Positions 17,325-26,259 are shown, numbered from the stretch's first letter. The stretch is 64,000 bases of DNA from Streptacidiphilus jiangxiensis (GCF_900109465.1 NZ_FOAZ01000009.1:186001-250000); one strand, 5' to 3'. The notes: generated by a model from the letters alone, not told the origin. A program made the numbers and translations.

Positions 17325-18830
17325 TCAGCGCCGGTGGATGAAGTCCTTGTCGCGGATCAGCAGCGCGGACGCCACGCCGCCGACCAGCGCGAGGACCGCG
17401 GTGACCACCAGCAGGACGTTGAGCGCCCCCGCGAAGCTCGACCGGATGGCGCTCTGCACCTCCCCGCGCAGCGCCGCCGGCACGGCGGTACTGCCCGCCC
17501 CGACCTGGCCCTGGCGGACGGCGGCCAGGATCTGGCCCGCGTGGGCGGCGAGCGGGGTGCCGGACAGAGCGTCCCCGAGCCGGCTGCGCAGCGACGTGGC
17601 GAAGATCGAGCCGAGGGCGGCGATGCTGGTGGCCAGGCCGATCTGGCGGAAGGTGGAGTTGATGCCGGAGGCCATGCCCGCCCGTTCCGGCTCGACCACG
17701 CCGATCGCGGTGGAGGCGAGCGGCGGGTTGACGAAGCCGGCGCCGAGCCCGGAGACGATGAATCCGGGGATGAGGTCCGTCCAGGTGCTGTCCCCGTTCA
17801 GGCCGGTCATCAGCAGCAGGCCCGCGCCCACCGCGAGCAGTCCGGGCCCGATCAGCCACCGTGGCGACACCCGTTCGCTCAGCCGGCCCGCCACCGTCGC
17901 CGCGACCAGCAGCGCGCCGCTGTTGACCAGCAGACGCGCACCGGTGGCCAGCGCCGAGTAGCCCAGCACGTCCTGGAGGTAGAGGACCAGGTAGAGCAGC
18001 ATCGCGAAGAGCGAGCCGTTCATGGCGAACGCCGCGCACAGGCCGCCGACGAAGGTCGGCTTGCGGAACAGGCCGAGGTCGAACATCGGGTCCTTGACGG
18101 TGCCTTCGGCGACGACGAAGCCCACCAGCAGCGCCGTGCCGACCGCCAGGGCGGTGATCGCCCCGGTGTCGCTCCACGAGGTCTCCCCGGCCCGGATCAG
18201 CCCGTAGACCAGGCCCACCAGGCCGAACGTCAGCAGCACGAAGCCGAGGACGTCCAGCCGTCCGGGATGCGCGGCGCGCGACTCCTCCACCCGCCAGCGG
18301 GTGACGGCCAGCGCCGCGATCCCGATGGGCACGTTGACCAGGAAGATGCCGCGCCAACTGATGCCGGTGGTGATCAGGCCCCCGAGGATCGGGCCGAGCG
18401 ACACGGCCGCGCCCGTGATCGCCCCCCACACCCCGAAGGCGACGCCCCGGTCACGACCCCGGAAGCTGTGGCCGAGCAGCGCCAGCGAGGTGGCGAACAT
18501 GATCGCCCCGCCGACGCCCTGGCCCGCCCGGGACAGGATCAGCATCAGCGACGACTGCGCCAGACCGCACAGCAGCGACCCGGCGGTGAACACGACCAGC
18601 CCGATCAGGAACAGCAGCCTGCGCCCGTACCGGTCCGCCAGCACACCGGAGGTGAGCAGGAACGAGGCGAGCGCGAGCGCATAGGCGTCGACCACCCACT
18701 GGACGTCGCTGAAGCTCGCGTGCAGGGCGCGCTGGATGTCCGGCAGCGCCACCACCACGATCGTCACGTCCAGCAGCAGCATGAACGTGCCGACGCACAC
18801 CGCGACGAGCGTCCACCACTTGGTCTCCAT
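17325..18830 (-). CDS. MFS drug exporter, DHA2 (14-TM) family
   Basis: The 501-residue protein has 14 predicted membrane segments. Motif D1/A landmarks are LLDVTIVVVALPDIQRAL (TM1), GVLADRYGRRLLFLIG (motif A), and GPILGGLITTGISWRGIFLV (motif C and following loop), which are diagnostic of EmrB/QacA exporters. It probably exports hydrophobic compounds by proton antiport. No TetR or MarR regulator is adjacent. Confidence 0.88.
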   Translation of the reverse strand: METKWWTLVAVCVGTFMLLLDVTIVVVALPDIQRALHASFSDVQWVVDAYALALASFLLTSGVLADRYGRRLLFLIGLVVFTAGSLLCGLAQSSLMLILSRAGQGVGGAIMFATSLALLGHSFRGRDRGVAFGVWGAITGAAVSLGPILGGLITTGISWRGIFLVNVPIGIAALAVTRWRVEESRAAHPGRLDVLGFVLLTFGLVGLVYGLIRAGETSWSDTGAITALAVGTALLVGFVVAEGTVKDPMFDLGLFRKPTFVGGLCAAFAMNGSLFAMLLYLVLYLQDVLGYSALATGARLLVNSGALLVAATVAGRLSERVSPRWLIGPGLLAVGAGLLLMTGLNGDSTWTDLIPGFIVSGLGAGFVNPPLASTAIGVVEPERAGMASGINSTFRQIGLATSIAALGSIFATSLRSRLGDALSGTPLAAHAGQILAAVRQGQVGAGSTAVPAALRGEVQSAIRSSFAGALNVLLVVTAVLALVGGVASALLIRDKDFIHRR

Positions 18831-18917
18831 GCGGTCCGCCTTCCGGGGCTGCCCCTTTCCAGGGTTGCCCGCGGCGCGGCCCGTGTCGCGCGGAAGGGGC
18901 CGGGTGGCGGGTGGGGC

Positions 18918-20162
18918 TCAGCCGTCGGTGGGAGGCCGTACGCCCTGGCGCGCGAGGGGGACGAACAGCACCAGCGCCACCGCCTGGGTGATCGCGGTGA
19001 AGACGACCACGGCCGTGATCGAGTGGCTGTACAGGGCGCCGATCAGGGTGGAGCCCGCCAGCCAGGCCAGGCCGTAGACGGCGGTGAAGACGCCGTAGCC
19101 GGTGCCGCGTCGGTGCGCGGGGACCAGGTCCGCCACGGCCGCCCGCAGGGTCGACTCGTGGATGCCCATCGCCGCGCCCCACACGACCGCCCCGACCCAC
19201 ACCAGGGCCGGGCGGGTCGAGAACGACAGCAGCGGGACGGCGGCGGACAGGGGCAGCGCGACGACGAGGCCGCGCAGCCCGACACGGTCGTAGAGATGTC
19301 CCGAGGCCAGCGCGGCGAGCGCCGCGGCACCCATGGCGGCGGCGTAGACGACGGGGATCACCGCCACGGGCACGACGTGGCGGGTCTGCAGGTGGTAGCC
19401 GAGGACGCCGAAGGTGGCGAATCCGGCCATGGAGGTGGCGGTGAAGGCCGCGTAGAGCCAGAAGCGTCCCGGCAGCGCCGCCGACGTCGGTCGTGCCGAG
19501 GATTGCTGGTCGGCCCGCGCGGCCGGGTGGGGCTTCTCGTACGCCTCCGGCCGGGGGACCGCGCGGCGCAGCCACGCCAGGGTGAGCAACGCCAGGGCGC
19601 CGGGCACGGCCAGGACGGCGAAGCCCAGTCGGTACCCGGAGACGGCGATCATCGCGGCGACCAGCAGCGGTCCCAGCAGCGCCCCGGACTGGTCCAGCGC
19701 CTCGTGCAGCGCGAACGCCCGGCCACGCCCGCCCTCGGTGCTGGCCTGCGCGAGCATCGTGTCGCGGGCCGGGGTGCGCACGGCCTTGCCGAACCGCTCG
19801 GCAACGACCAGCGCGGCGGCCGGCCACAGCGCCTGGGTGACCGCGAGCAGCGGCACCGCCACGATGGTGATCGCGTAGCCGGTGATGGACTGCGCCCAGT
19901 GGCCGCGGGTGCGGTCGGCCAGCGGGCCGGTCAGCAGCCGGAGGACGAGCGCGACGGCCTCGCCGAACCCCGTCACGAACCCGACGAGCGCGGCGGAGGC
20001 GCCGAAGGTGGCCAGGTAGGGGCCGGTGACCGAGCGGGCACCCTCGTAGACGAAGTCGGCGAGCATGCTGACGACGCCGAAGGCGAGCACGAACCGGGTC
20101 GGCGCGAGGCGGTTGGGGCCCTGCTCGGCGGCGGGCGGGGAGCCGGGGCTGTTGATCGTCAC
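18918..20162 (-). CDS. MFS transporter
   Basis: The 414-residue protein has about 12 membrane segments. The N-terminal half contains SMLADFVYEGARSVTGPYLA and GPLADRTRGHWAQSITGYA (motif A-like), and the C-terminal half GHLYDRVGLRGLVVALPL. It resembles the actinobacterial MFS group whose TM1 carries the D-x-x-Y-E motif; the substrate is unknown. The start is GTG. A perfect palindrome (20177-20189) lies 15 bp upstream. Confidence 0.85.
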   Translation of the reverse strand: MTINSPGSPPAAEQGPNRLAPTRFVLAFGVVSMLADFVYEGARSVTGPYLATFGASAALVGFVTGFGEAVALVLRLLTGPLADRTRGHWAQSITGYAITIVAVPLLAVTQALWPAAALVVAERFGKAVRTPARDTMLAQASTEGGRGRAFALHEALDQSGALLGPLLVAAMIAVSGYRLGFAVLAVPGALALLTLAWLRRAVPRPEAYEKPHPAARADQQSSARPTSAALPGRFWLYAAFTATSMAGFATFGVLGYHLQTRHVVPVAVIPVVYAAAMGAAALAALASGHLYDRVGLRGLVVALPLSAAVPLLSFSTRPALVWVGAVVWGAAMGIHESTLRAAVADLVPAHRRGTGYGVFTAVYGLAWLAGSTLIGALYSHSITAVVVFTAITQAVALVLFVPLARQGVRPPTDG

Positions 20163-20176
20163 CCGACGAGGCTAGG

Positions 20177-20189
20177 GGAGGTGACCTCC
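20177..20189. promoter_or_regulatory. perfect palindrome GGAGGTGACCTCC upstream of the MFS gene
   Basis: Six-base arms around one base, immediately before the MFS start and next to a TAGCCT -10-like element on the minus strand. It could be an operator or an RBS-occluding hairpin (it contains GGAGGT). Confidence 0.35.
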
Positions 20190-20220
20190 GCGTTACCTGC
20201 CTCACCGATGCGGCGTCGCC

Positions 20221-20772
20221 TCAGAGTGCGCCCGCCGCCACGGCGACGCCGACGCCGACGAGGATCGCCCCGCCCAGGAGCTCGCCCCGCTGCCCGGCCA
20301 CCGCGCCGAGCCGGCCGCCGAGCTCGAGGCCGAGCAGCGTCAGCGCGACGCTGACGGCCCCGATCACCAGGGCCGCCGTCAGCAGGCCGACGCGGTAGGA
20401 GCCGAGCGAGAAACCGACGGCCAGGTTGTCCACGCTCAGCGCCAGCCCGGACACCAGCAGGCGGCCCCACGACTGCCCGAACCCGACCGCGCTGCTCGCC
20501 GACTGCTCCGGGCCGCCGCGTGCCTGCCACAGGGCGTAGGCGCCGGTCGCGATCAGCAGGCCCGCGCCGATCCAGCGGGTGACGTGGCCGAGGGAGTCGG
20601 CCACCGCGTGGCCGAGCGCGAGCCCCACGATCGGCATCGCTGTCTCGAACAGGCCGAAGACGACGCCGGTCCGCCACCGCGTACGCCGGTCCACGCCGGA
20701 CATGCCGATCCCGATGGCGGCCGCGAAGTTCGACAGGCCGAGCGCTGCGGCGACCAGCAGCAGTTCGATCAC
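20221..20772 (-). CDS. mntP: MntP-like manganese efflux protein
   Basis: The 183-residue, six-TM protein has the two internal repeats of the MntP family: ALGLSNFAAAIGIGMSG near the N-terminus and SGLALSVDNLAVGFSLGSY in the middle. The conserved Asp of the first repeat (usually D in LxxDAFA) is Asn here, while the second repeat keeps Asp. Such variants occur in actinobacteria and may change substrate preference. Start is GTG at 20772. No yybP-ykoY riboswitch is apparent upstream. Confidence 0.75.
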   Translation of the reverse strand: MIELLLVAAALGLSNFAAAIGIGMSGVDRRTRWRTGVVFGLFETAMPIVGLALGHAVADSLGHVTRWIGAGLLIATGAYALWQARGGPEQSASSAVGFGQSWGRLLVSGLALSVDNLAVGFSLGSYRVGLLTAALVIGAVSVALTLLGLELGGRLGAVAGQRGELLGGAILVGVGVAVAAGAL

Positions 20773-20953
20773 CCGATGACCCTACCCACCTGGCTTCGCG
20801 GTCAACGATCCTGCCATGGGGAGCGGGCACACCAGGTACGGGTGGGCCGGTCCGGTGATCTGCGCGTGAGTCGTCCCGCCGCTCACTGGCGGGCCACGCG
20901 GCCGCGCGTACGGTCGGGGGCGGACCGTGGCGGACGCAGGGAGGGGAGTCGGC

Positions 20954-21985
20954 ATGCGCGAGCGCCCGCCACGGGCGGACCGCGTCCTGACCCGGCGGCA
21001 GCTCCTGTCCGGTGCGGCGGTCTCCCTCGTCGGGGCGCTGGCACCGGCCGTCCCGGCCGCCTTGGCCGCGGCGGACACCGGACCCGTCGACGGCAGCCGG
21101 ATCGTCACCGGCGACCAGGTCGGCTCCCGCATCCTGGTCGTCGACCCGGTCCGGGCCCCCGGCACTCCCGACGCCGCACCGGCGGCGGTCCTCGCCTGTC
21201 TGCGGTGGACCTGGTCGCCGCTGCTCGCGCCCGAGCTCGGTGACCTCGACCCGCCGGTCACCTGGCGCAACGTCAGCGAGGCCAAGCCACGCACCGTGGA
21301 CGGTCGGCGCCTGCTGCTGTGCGGAGCGTCGGAGGGGCTGGCCCTGGCGGTCGACCATCCCACCGGGCGGGTGCGTTGGGCCGCGGTGGCCCGCGACGTC
21401 AACGTGCACACCCTCGAACTGCTGCCCGACGGCGACGTCGCCGTCGCCGGCAGTGAACCCGGCGAGGTCCGCGTCTACCCGGCCGCGTGCGGGCCGCGCG
21501 GTGACCGGTTCGCGTCGCTCGCCCTGCCCGGGGCACGCGGGCTGTGCTGGGACGCGGCGCACGGCGTGCTGTGGGCGCTCGGGGCCCGGCAGTTGGTCGC
21601 CCTCACGGTCGGGGGCACGACCGCGGCGCCGACGTTGGAGACGGCGGCCCGCGTCGCCCTGCCGACGCCGACCGGCCACGACCTCGACCATGTCGCAGCC
21701 TCACGCGGACGGCTCTGGGTGACCACGGTCGAACAGGTCCTGCAGTTCGACACCGCGACCGCCTCCTTCGTCGGCTACCCCGAGCAGGGCGACGTGGACA
21801 CCCCGGACACCAAGAGCGTCGGCGACGACCCGTACACCGGCCGGATCCTCACCACCCGCCCCGAACCCGGCAACCCGTGCACCTGGTGCACCAGCGTGCT
21901 GCGCCTGCACGCCCCGGACGCCGAACTGCACCTCCCGGGCACCGGCCTGTACAAGGCCCGCTGGCTCGGACCGCCGGACGCGTGA
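20954..21985 (+). CDS. Tat-exported beta-propeller-like protein (DUF6528 type)
   Basis: The 343-residue protein has a twin-arginine signal, LTRRQLLSGAAVSLVGALAP, ending in an AxA cleavage region near residue 40. The mature part contains repeated blade-like segments (LLCGASEGLALAVDHPTGRV, VAVAGSEPGEVRVYPAACGP, GRLWVTTVEQVLQFDTATAS), suggesting a beta-propeller, and a late NPCTWCTS cysteine pair. It looks like the DUF6528 family of unknown function. The RBS GAGGGGAG is good. Confidence 0.75.
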   Translation: MRERPPRADRVLTRRQLLSGAAVSLVGALAPAVPAALAAADTGPVDGSRIVTGDQVGSRILVVDPVRAPGTPDAAPAAVLACLRWTWSPLLAPELGDLDPPVTWRNVSEAKPRTVDGRRLLLCGASEGLALAVDHPTGRVRWAAVARDVNVHTLELLPDGDVAVAGSEPGEVRVYPAACGPRGDRFASLALPGARGLCWDAAHGVLWALGARQLVALTVGGTTAAPTLETAARVALPTPTGHDLDHVAASRGRLWVTTVEQVLQFDTATASFVGYPEQGDVDTPDTKSVGDDPYTGRILTTRPEPGNPCTWCTSVLRLHAPDAELHLPGTGLYKARWLGPPDA

Positions 21986-22048
21986 CCACCGCCGGATGAT
22001 CCGGGACGCGGCAAGCTCCAGCGCCACCCGGGGCCGGGGGCGCGCCGG

Positions 22049-22603
22049 TCACGGGGTCTGCGCGGGCAGGGCGGCGAGCACCTCCGCGGCGATCCGCTCG
22101 ACGGGTCCCACCGCCTCGACCGAGAGCAGGAGGTCGGCGTAGTAGGCCAACAGCGGCGCGGTGTCGCGGTGGTAGACGTGTTGGCGGTTGCGGATGACGT
22201 CCTCGGTGTCGTCGGGCCGGCCGCGGCCCAGCAGCCGGTCCACCAGGACCTGCTCGGGCGCGGTGAACTCGACCACGGCGTCGAGCCGGTGCCCGCCCGC
22301 CCCCAGCAGCAGCGTCAGCTCGTCGGCCTGGCGGACCGTCCGGGGGAAGCCGTCGAGGACGAAGCCCGCCTCGGTGTCCGGTTCGCGGAGCCGGAGCCGG
22401 ACCATCTCCACCGTGACGGAGTCCGGGACCAGTTCGCCGGCGGCAACGAAGCGCCGGGCGTCGCGGCCGAGGGGTGTGTCCCGGTCTCCGTGGTCGCGGA
22501 ACAGCTCGCCGGTGGAGATGTGGGGGACGCCGAGCTTCGCGCTGAGCAGGGCCGCCTGGGTTCCCTTGCCTGCGCCGGGCGGGCCGATGAGGACGAGTCG
22601 CAT
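22049..22603 (-). CDS. short-form adenylate kinase
   Basis: The 184-residue protein has P-loop GPPGAGKGT (residues 7-15), AMP-binding FVLDGFPRTVRQAD, and short-LID GRGRPDDTEDVIRNR. It interconverts ATP, AMP and ADP. The usual housekeeping adk of streptomycetes is in the ribosomal protein cluster, so this is likely a second copy, perhaps used under stress; that is inference. Next to it is the ThiF-like gene, an enzyme class that releases AMP or PPi. Confidence 0.85.
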   Translation of the reverse strand: MRLVLIGPPGAGKGTQAALLSAKLGVPHISTGELFRDHGDRDTPLGRDARRFVAAGELVPDSVTVEMVRLRLREPDTEAGFVLDGFPRTVRQADELTLLLGAGGHRLDAVVEFTAPEQVLVDRLLGRGRPDDTEDVIRNRQHVYHRDTAPLLAYYADLLLSVEAVGPVERIAAEVLAALPAQTP

Positions 22604-22690
22604 GGTCGCGGGGCTGCCTTTCCTGGGCTTGGATCAGGGTACGGGTGATGGTCTGTACCCAGTTCCCCGCGCGGCATGCCTGCCCGCCCG

Positions 22691-22729
22691 CCTCGGGCCG
22701 CGCGCTCCCCTGCGGCGCGCGGTCCGAGG
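22691..22729 (-). terminator. strong hairpin between the ThiF-like gene and adenylate kinase
   Basis: CCTCGGGCCGCGCGC (22691-22705) pairs with 22715-22729, 15 bp with one G-T pair, loop of 9. A second 10-bp hairpin follows at 22748-22785. Neither has a U-tract, which is common for actinobacterial terminators. They lie downstream of the ThiF-like gene (minus strand). Confidence 0.5.
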
Positions 22730-22865
22730 CGGTGGGGGCGTGCAGCGGCTCCCGCGCTGTTCGGGGGGAACCGGCGCGCGGGAGCGCTCCCAAGAGGATC
22801 CCGTGCCTCCGGACCGCTGTCCAGACGGTGGGAACGGCCCGTTCGCCGGCGACCGACTCAGCCGC

Positions 22866-23792
22866 TCATCCGTGTCCGAACGCGGCCGACACGAGCAGCA
22901 CGACGACCGCCACGGTCAGCGCGGCGAGTGCGATGCCCACGGCCAGCTTGCCGGGCGCGGTCGCGGGGAGGTCGCCGACCGGGCCGAGGGAGGGGAAGCG
23001 GCTGCGCCGGCAGGCGGGGCACGGCCGCGTGGGGAACGGGACCCGAACCGGGCGGCTGCTCAGGCCCGGCAACGGGAAGGTGGCCCGGACGCCGGCGGAG
23101 GTCGGCGTGAACCCGTGCAGGTAGATCGCGGTGCGCTCGGGGTCGAGGATCGCCGCGTGGTCGTCCTCCGCATGCGCGAGCGCCGTCACGACCTGGGCGG
23201 TGGCCAGGGCGACGAGCTGGATGTCGACCCGGGCGCCGCGCGCCGCCTGGGCGTCGGCGGCGCCGCGCCGGAACGCCGCCGCGCACGCGTAGCAGGGGGT
23301 GGGGCGCTGCGGGTCCACCCACAGGATCTCGCCGACCTCCGCGTCCCGGATCCGCGGGTCCACCCACACGCCGGGGAAGACGGCGGGCGTCCCGGTCTGA
23401 AGGGCCACGAGGTTCACGGCGTGCTGGCAGTCCGCCGAGTCGGTGGCCGCCACGACCACGTCGGCGCTCGCGACCAGCGCGCGTCGCTCGTCGGCGGGCA
23501 GCGCGGTGAAGTCGGCCTGCAGGCCGGTCGCCGCGCAGGGCGGGAAGTCGGTGCGGATCTTCGCCGCCAGGGCGGGGGCCTTGGGTCGGTCCAACGCCGG
23601 GGCGCCGAGCGGATGCCGCAGGAGGTTCTCCACCGCCAGCCGCTCCGGGTCGACCAGCACCAGCGGGCTGAAGCCGATCCGGGCCAACTCCTCGGCCAGG
23701 AAGCCGCCGACGGCCCCCGCGCCGACGACGAGGACCGCGCCCGTCAGGGGCCGGTGCCGCGCCCAGACACGGTCCTGGTCCAGGCCGGTCAA
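22866..23792 (-). CDS. E1-like ThiF/MoeB-family adenylyltransferase with C-terminal membrane anchor
   Basis: The protein is 308 residues if started at the TTG overlapping the upstream stop. The nucleotide-binding motif is VLVVGAGAVGGFLAEELARI, followed by VDPERLAVENLLRHPLG (the Asn/Arg pair of E1 enzymes) and VVAATDSADCQHAVN. Two CxxC pairs (CYAC and CPAC) probably bind structural zinc. The last 30 residues form a membrane helix (GIALAALTVAVVVLLVSAAF), unusual for ThiF proteins. E1-like enzymes adenylate the C-terminus of a small protein or peptide. The gene is translationally coupled (TTGA) to the 59-residue acidic protein before it. No MoaD/ThiS-like or JAB protease gene is visible next to it. 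Confidence 0.8.
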   Translation of the reverse strand: MTGLDQDRVWARHRPLTGAVLVVGAGAVGGFLAEELARIGFSPLVLVDPERLAVENLLRHPLGAPALDRPKAPALAAKIRTDFPPCAATGLQADFTALPADERRALVASADVVVAATDSADCQHAVNLVALQTGTPAVFPGVWVDPRIRDAEVGEILWVDPQRPTPCYACAAAFRRGAADAQAARGARVDIQLVALATAQVVTALAHAEDDHAAILDPERTAIYLHGFTPTSAGVRATFPLPGLSSRPVRVPFPTRPCPACRRSRFPSLGPVGDLPATAPGKLAVGIALAALTVAVVVLLVSAAFGHG

Positions 23793-23968
23793 TCGAAGAT
23801 CCAGCGGGCCACCCGGATCGGGCGGGGCAGGTCCTCCGGCTCGCCGTCGGGGTTCTCCTCCGGCCTCAGCTCCCCGCTCTCGGCGTCGAGAAACCACTCC
23901 TGATCGCTCTCCCGCGCCTCCTGCGGCGTCAGTTCCGCCTCCTGCAGGATCTCCGGTGCCGCGCCCAT
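23789..23968 (-). CDS. 59-residue acidic protein coupled to the ThiF-like gene
   Basis: This small gene is preceded by an excellent RBS (AAGGAGGG, 5 bp before ATG). Its product runs MGAAPEILQEAELTPQEAR, continues through an acidic, glycine/proline-rich middle (DAESGELRPEENPDGE) and ends PRPIRVARWIFD. It is strongly acidic with no cysteine and no GG tail, so it is not a canonical ubiquitin-like modifier. Its TGA overlaps the TTG start of the E1-like gene. It could be a substrate peptide, a RiPP-type precursor, or a regulatory subunit. A 6-bp hairpin (23983-23998) sits directly before the RBS. Confidence 0.75.
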   Translation of the reverse strand: MGAAPEILQEAELTPQEARESDQEWFLDAESGELRPEENPDGEPEDLPRPIRVARWIFD

Positions 23969-24115
23969 GGGAACCCTCCTTCCAGCCCTCGCGGGCTGTC
24001 ACGGACCGTCGGAGACGACCAGGTCCGCCGTCCCTCCACGCTACCGCGCGGTACGCCGCCCGGCGCGGCCGAGGCCCAGGTCAGCCGGACGGCGCCGTGG
24101 TCACGGCGTGGTCCG

Positions 24116-25267
24116 TCAAGGGAGGACGGGCTCGCGCAGCGCCTGGATGACGGCCCAGGCGACGGAGACGGCGGGAACGGCGATGACCGCGCCGACGAAG
24201 CCGAGCGCGAGCGTGCCGGTGATGACGGACACCGCGACGACGACCGGGTGCAGCGACACCGCCCAGCTCATGATCAGCGGATGCAGCAGGTGGCCCTCGA
24301 TCTGTCCGATCACCACGATCAGCGCGAGCACGATCAGCGCCGTCACCGGTCCGCGCGCCGCGAGCGCGACCACGCTGGCGACGGCCAGCGCGAACGGGGA
24401 GCCGATCAGCGGCACGAACGCCGCCAGGAACTCCAGCACCGCCAGCGGCAGGGCGAACGGCACCCGCAGCACGAACAGGGCGATGCCGACCAGAATGGCG
24501 TTGGTCGCGGCCACCAGGATGATGCCGCGGATGTAGCCGGCGAACGTCCGCCACGCCGCGCGCCCGGCCCGGTCCCACCGGACGCGACCGCTCGCCGGGA
24601 GCTGGTCGCGGGTCCACGACCACATCCGCTCGCCCGAGTGGACGAAGAACACCGAGCAGAACAGGCCCAGCGCGGCCACGGTCAGCGCCTCCACCACCTG
24701 CGTGGCGCCGCTGACGGCGTTCTGGATGAGCGTGGACCGGTGGGACGAGACGAACGACGACACCTTGTGCTGCAGGTCCGTCAGGGCGGACGGGTGCACG
24801 TGGAACGGCCGGCCCTCGAGCCAGACCTTCAGCCGGTCCACCCCGGAGTCGAACTGCGTGGCCACGTGTCCGGACTCGCCCGCCACCAGGAAGCCCGTCA
24901 GCGCGCCCGCCCCGGCGATGAACAGCAGGCAGAGCACGTAGGCGGCAACGACGGCCAGCGGCCTGGGCATGAACTGGTTCAGACGGTCCGCCAGCGGGCG
25001 CAGCACCGCCGCGACGACCAGCCCGAGGAAGACCGCGATCGCGACCGGCTGGAACCGCGCCAGCAGCCGGTACAGCACGTAGGCGAGCGTGCCGAGCACC
25101 AGCAGCCGCCACGCCCACCCGGCCGCAACCTGCAGTCCGAGCGGGATCCGCTGTCGGGCCGGGGTGCTCTCGGCGTCGAGGGCCCGCGTCGGCCTCGGCC
25201 CGCGGATCGCGTGGCGCGTGGCCGTGGCGCGCCGACGGGGCGAGGCCCGAACGGACGGGCGCGTCAT
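24116..25267 (-). CDS. AI-2E family transporter
   Basis: The 383-residue protein has about eight membrane segments. Family landmarks are VFLGLVVAAVLRPLADRLN near the N-terminus, a central soluble segment with the GVDRLKVWLEG helix, and the C-terminal PLIGSPFALAVASVVAL and GHLLHPLIMSWAVSLHP. Members export AI-2 in E. coli or act as Na+/H+ antiporters in others; the role here is open. I chose ATG 25267, which has a GGAAGGAG RBS. Confidence 0.85.
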   Translation of the reverse strand: MTRPSVRASPRRRATATRHAIRGPRPTRALDAESTPARQRIPLGLQVAAGWAWRLLVLGTLAYVLYRLLARFQPVAIAVFLGLVVAAVLRPLADRLNQFMPRPLAVVAAYVLCLLFIAGAGALTGFLVAGESGHVATQFDSGVDRLKVWLEGRPFHVHPSALTDLQHKVSSFVSSHRSTLIQNAVSGATQVVEALTVAALGLFCSVFFVHSGERMWSWTRDQLPASGRVRWDRAGRAAWRTFAGYIRGIILVAATNAILVGIALFVLRVPFALPLAVLEFLAAFVPLIGSPFALAVASVVALAARGPVTALIVLALIVVIGQIEGHLLHPLIMSWAVSLHPVVVAVSVITGTLALGFVGAVIAVPAVSVAWAVIQALREPVLP

Positions 25268-25449
25268 CCGGTCTCCTTCCCCTCGGTCCCCTCGGGGCGG
25301 GTCCGCGGCCCCGCCACCGGCCGCGCTCCTCCCACTCTCCCCGCGTACCCGCCGCGCCGCGACTGCGGACCGTCCGCTCCGCCGGGTCGCCCTTTCGGGA
25401 CCGCCCGGGTTCCATGGAACCAAGGGCCCGAGGAACCCCGGAGGCGCTC

Positions 25450-26103
25450 ATGGTCCTCGACCTGACCCTGATCGGTCTCGCGATCACGCTGGAGCCGGTC
25501 CCGGTGCTGGCCTTCATCCTGGTGCTCGCCGGCGACCGTGGGCTGCTCAAGGGCCTCGCCTTCATCCTCGCCTGGCTGGCCTGCCTGGTGCTGGTGATCG
25601 TGGTCGTCACCACGATCACCGGCGGCAAGCCGCTGAAGCCGCACACGTCGCCCTCCGTCGCGGCCGTGGCCGTCAAGCTGGCGATCGGCGTCGGACTGGT
25701 CGTCTACGGCGAGCGAAGACGACGACGGCTGCGCCGGCCTCGGCCTGCCCGCAGCTCGCCGGCCTGGATGGCCCGCCTGGACCGGGCCTCGGTGTGGACG
25801 GCGGCCGGGATGGCCGTGCTGCTCCAGCCCTGGGGGCTGGTCGCGGCCGGGGCGGCGACCGTCACCGAGGCCCACCTGTCGGGCCTGGCCGACTATCTGG
25901 TGCTGTGCGGGTTCTGCCTGCTGGCCACGGCGAGCCTGCTGGTCATGGAGCTGTGGACGGTGTTCGCCCCCGAGCGCTCGTCCCGTGCCTTCACGGCGCT
26001 GCGCACCTGGATCGAAGGGCATCAGGAGCAGGCGATCGTGCTGCTGTCCCTGCTGGTCGGCCTGTGGTTGGTGGGCAAGAGCATCTCCGAGTTGGCGAGC
26101 TGA
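25450..26103 (+). CDS. GAP-family (Sap-like) membrane protein
   Basis: The 217-residue protein has six membrane segments with short loops, starting LIGLAITLEPVPVLAFILVLAG, and has VLLQPWGLVAAGAATVTEA in the second half. This pattern fits the GAP/Sap family, whose mycobacterial members help address glycolipids to the surface. Function here is unproven. RBS GGAGG precedes the ATG. Confidence 0.75.
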   Translation: MVLDLTLIGLAITLEPVPVLAFILVLAGDRGLLKGLAFILAWLACLVLVIVVVTTITGGKPLKPHTSPSVAAVAVKLAIGVGLVVYGERRRRRLRRPRPARSSPAWMARLDRASVWTAAGMAVLLQPWGLVAAGAATVTEAHLSGLADYLVLCGFCLLATASLLVMELWTVFAPERSSRAFTALRTWIEGHQEQAIVLLSLLVGLWLVGKSISELAS

Positions 26104-26259
26104 GCCGGTTGGCGAGCCGAGCGTTTGCGGGCCCCGCGCGAGGGGCGGAAGGTTGAACGAGGGACGGCCGGGGGGGTCCTCGGGCAGAGGTAGGCGAGCA
26201 CGACGAATGCTTGGACGCGGATCACCGCGCTGCCGTGCGGGCGGCGCGGCAAGTGGGTC

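Noticed and set aside
17334-20354. A 1006-codon open frame on the plus strand
   Set aside because: Antisense to two recognisable MFS genes; composition is the arginine/glutamine-rich pattern of shadow frames.
23793-24002. N-terminal extension of the ThiF-like frame
   Set aside because: The extension is a low-complexity Gly/Arg sequence in another frame of the small acidic gene, which has a far better RBS. The TTG overlapping its stop is the better start.
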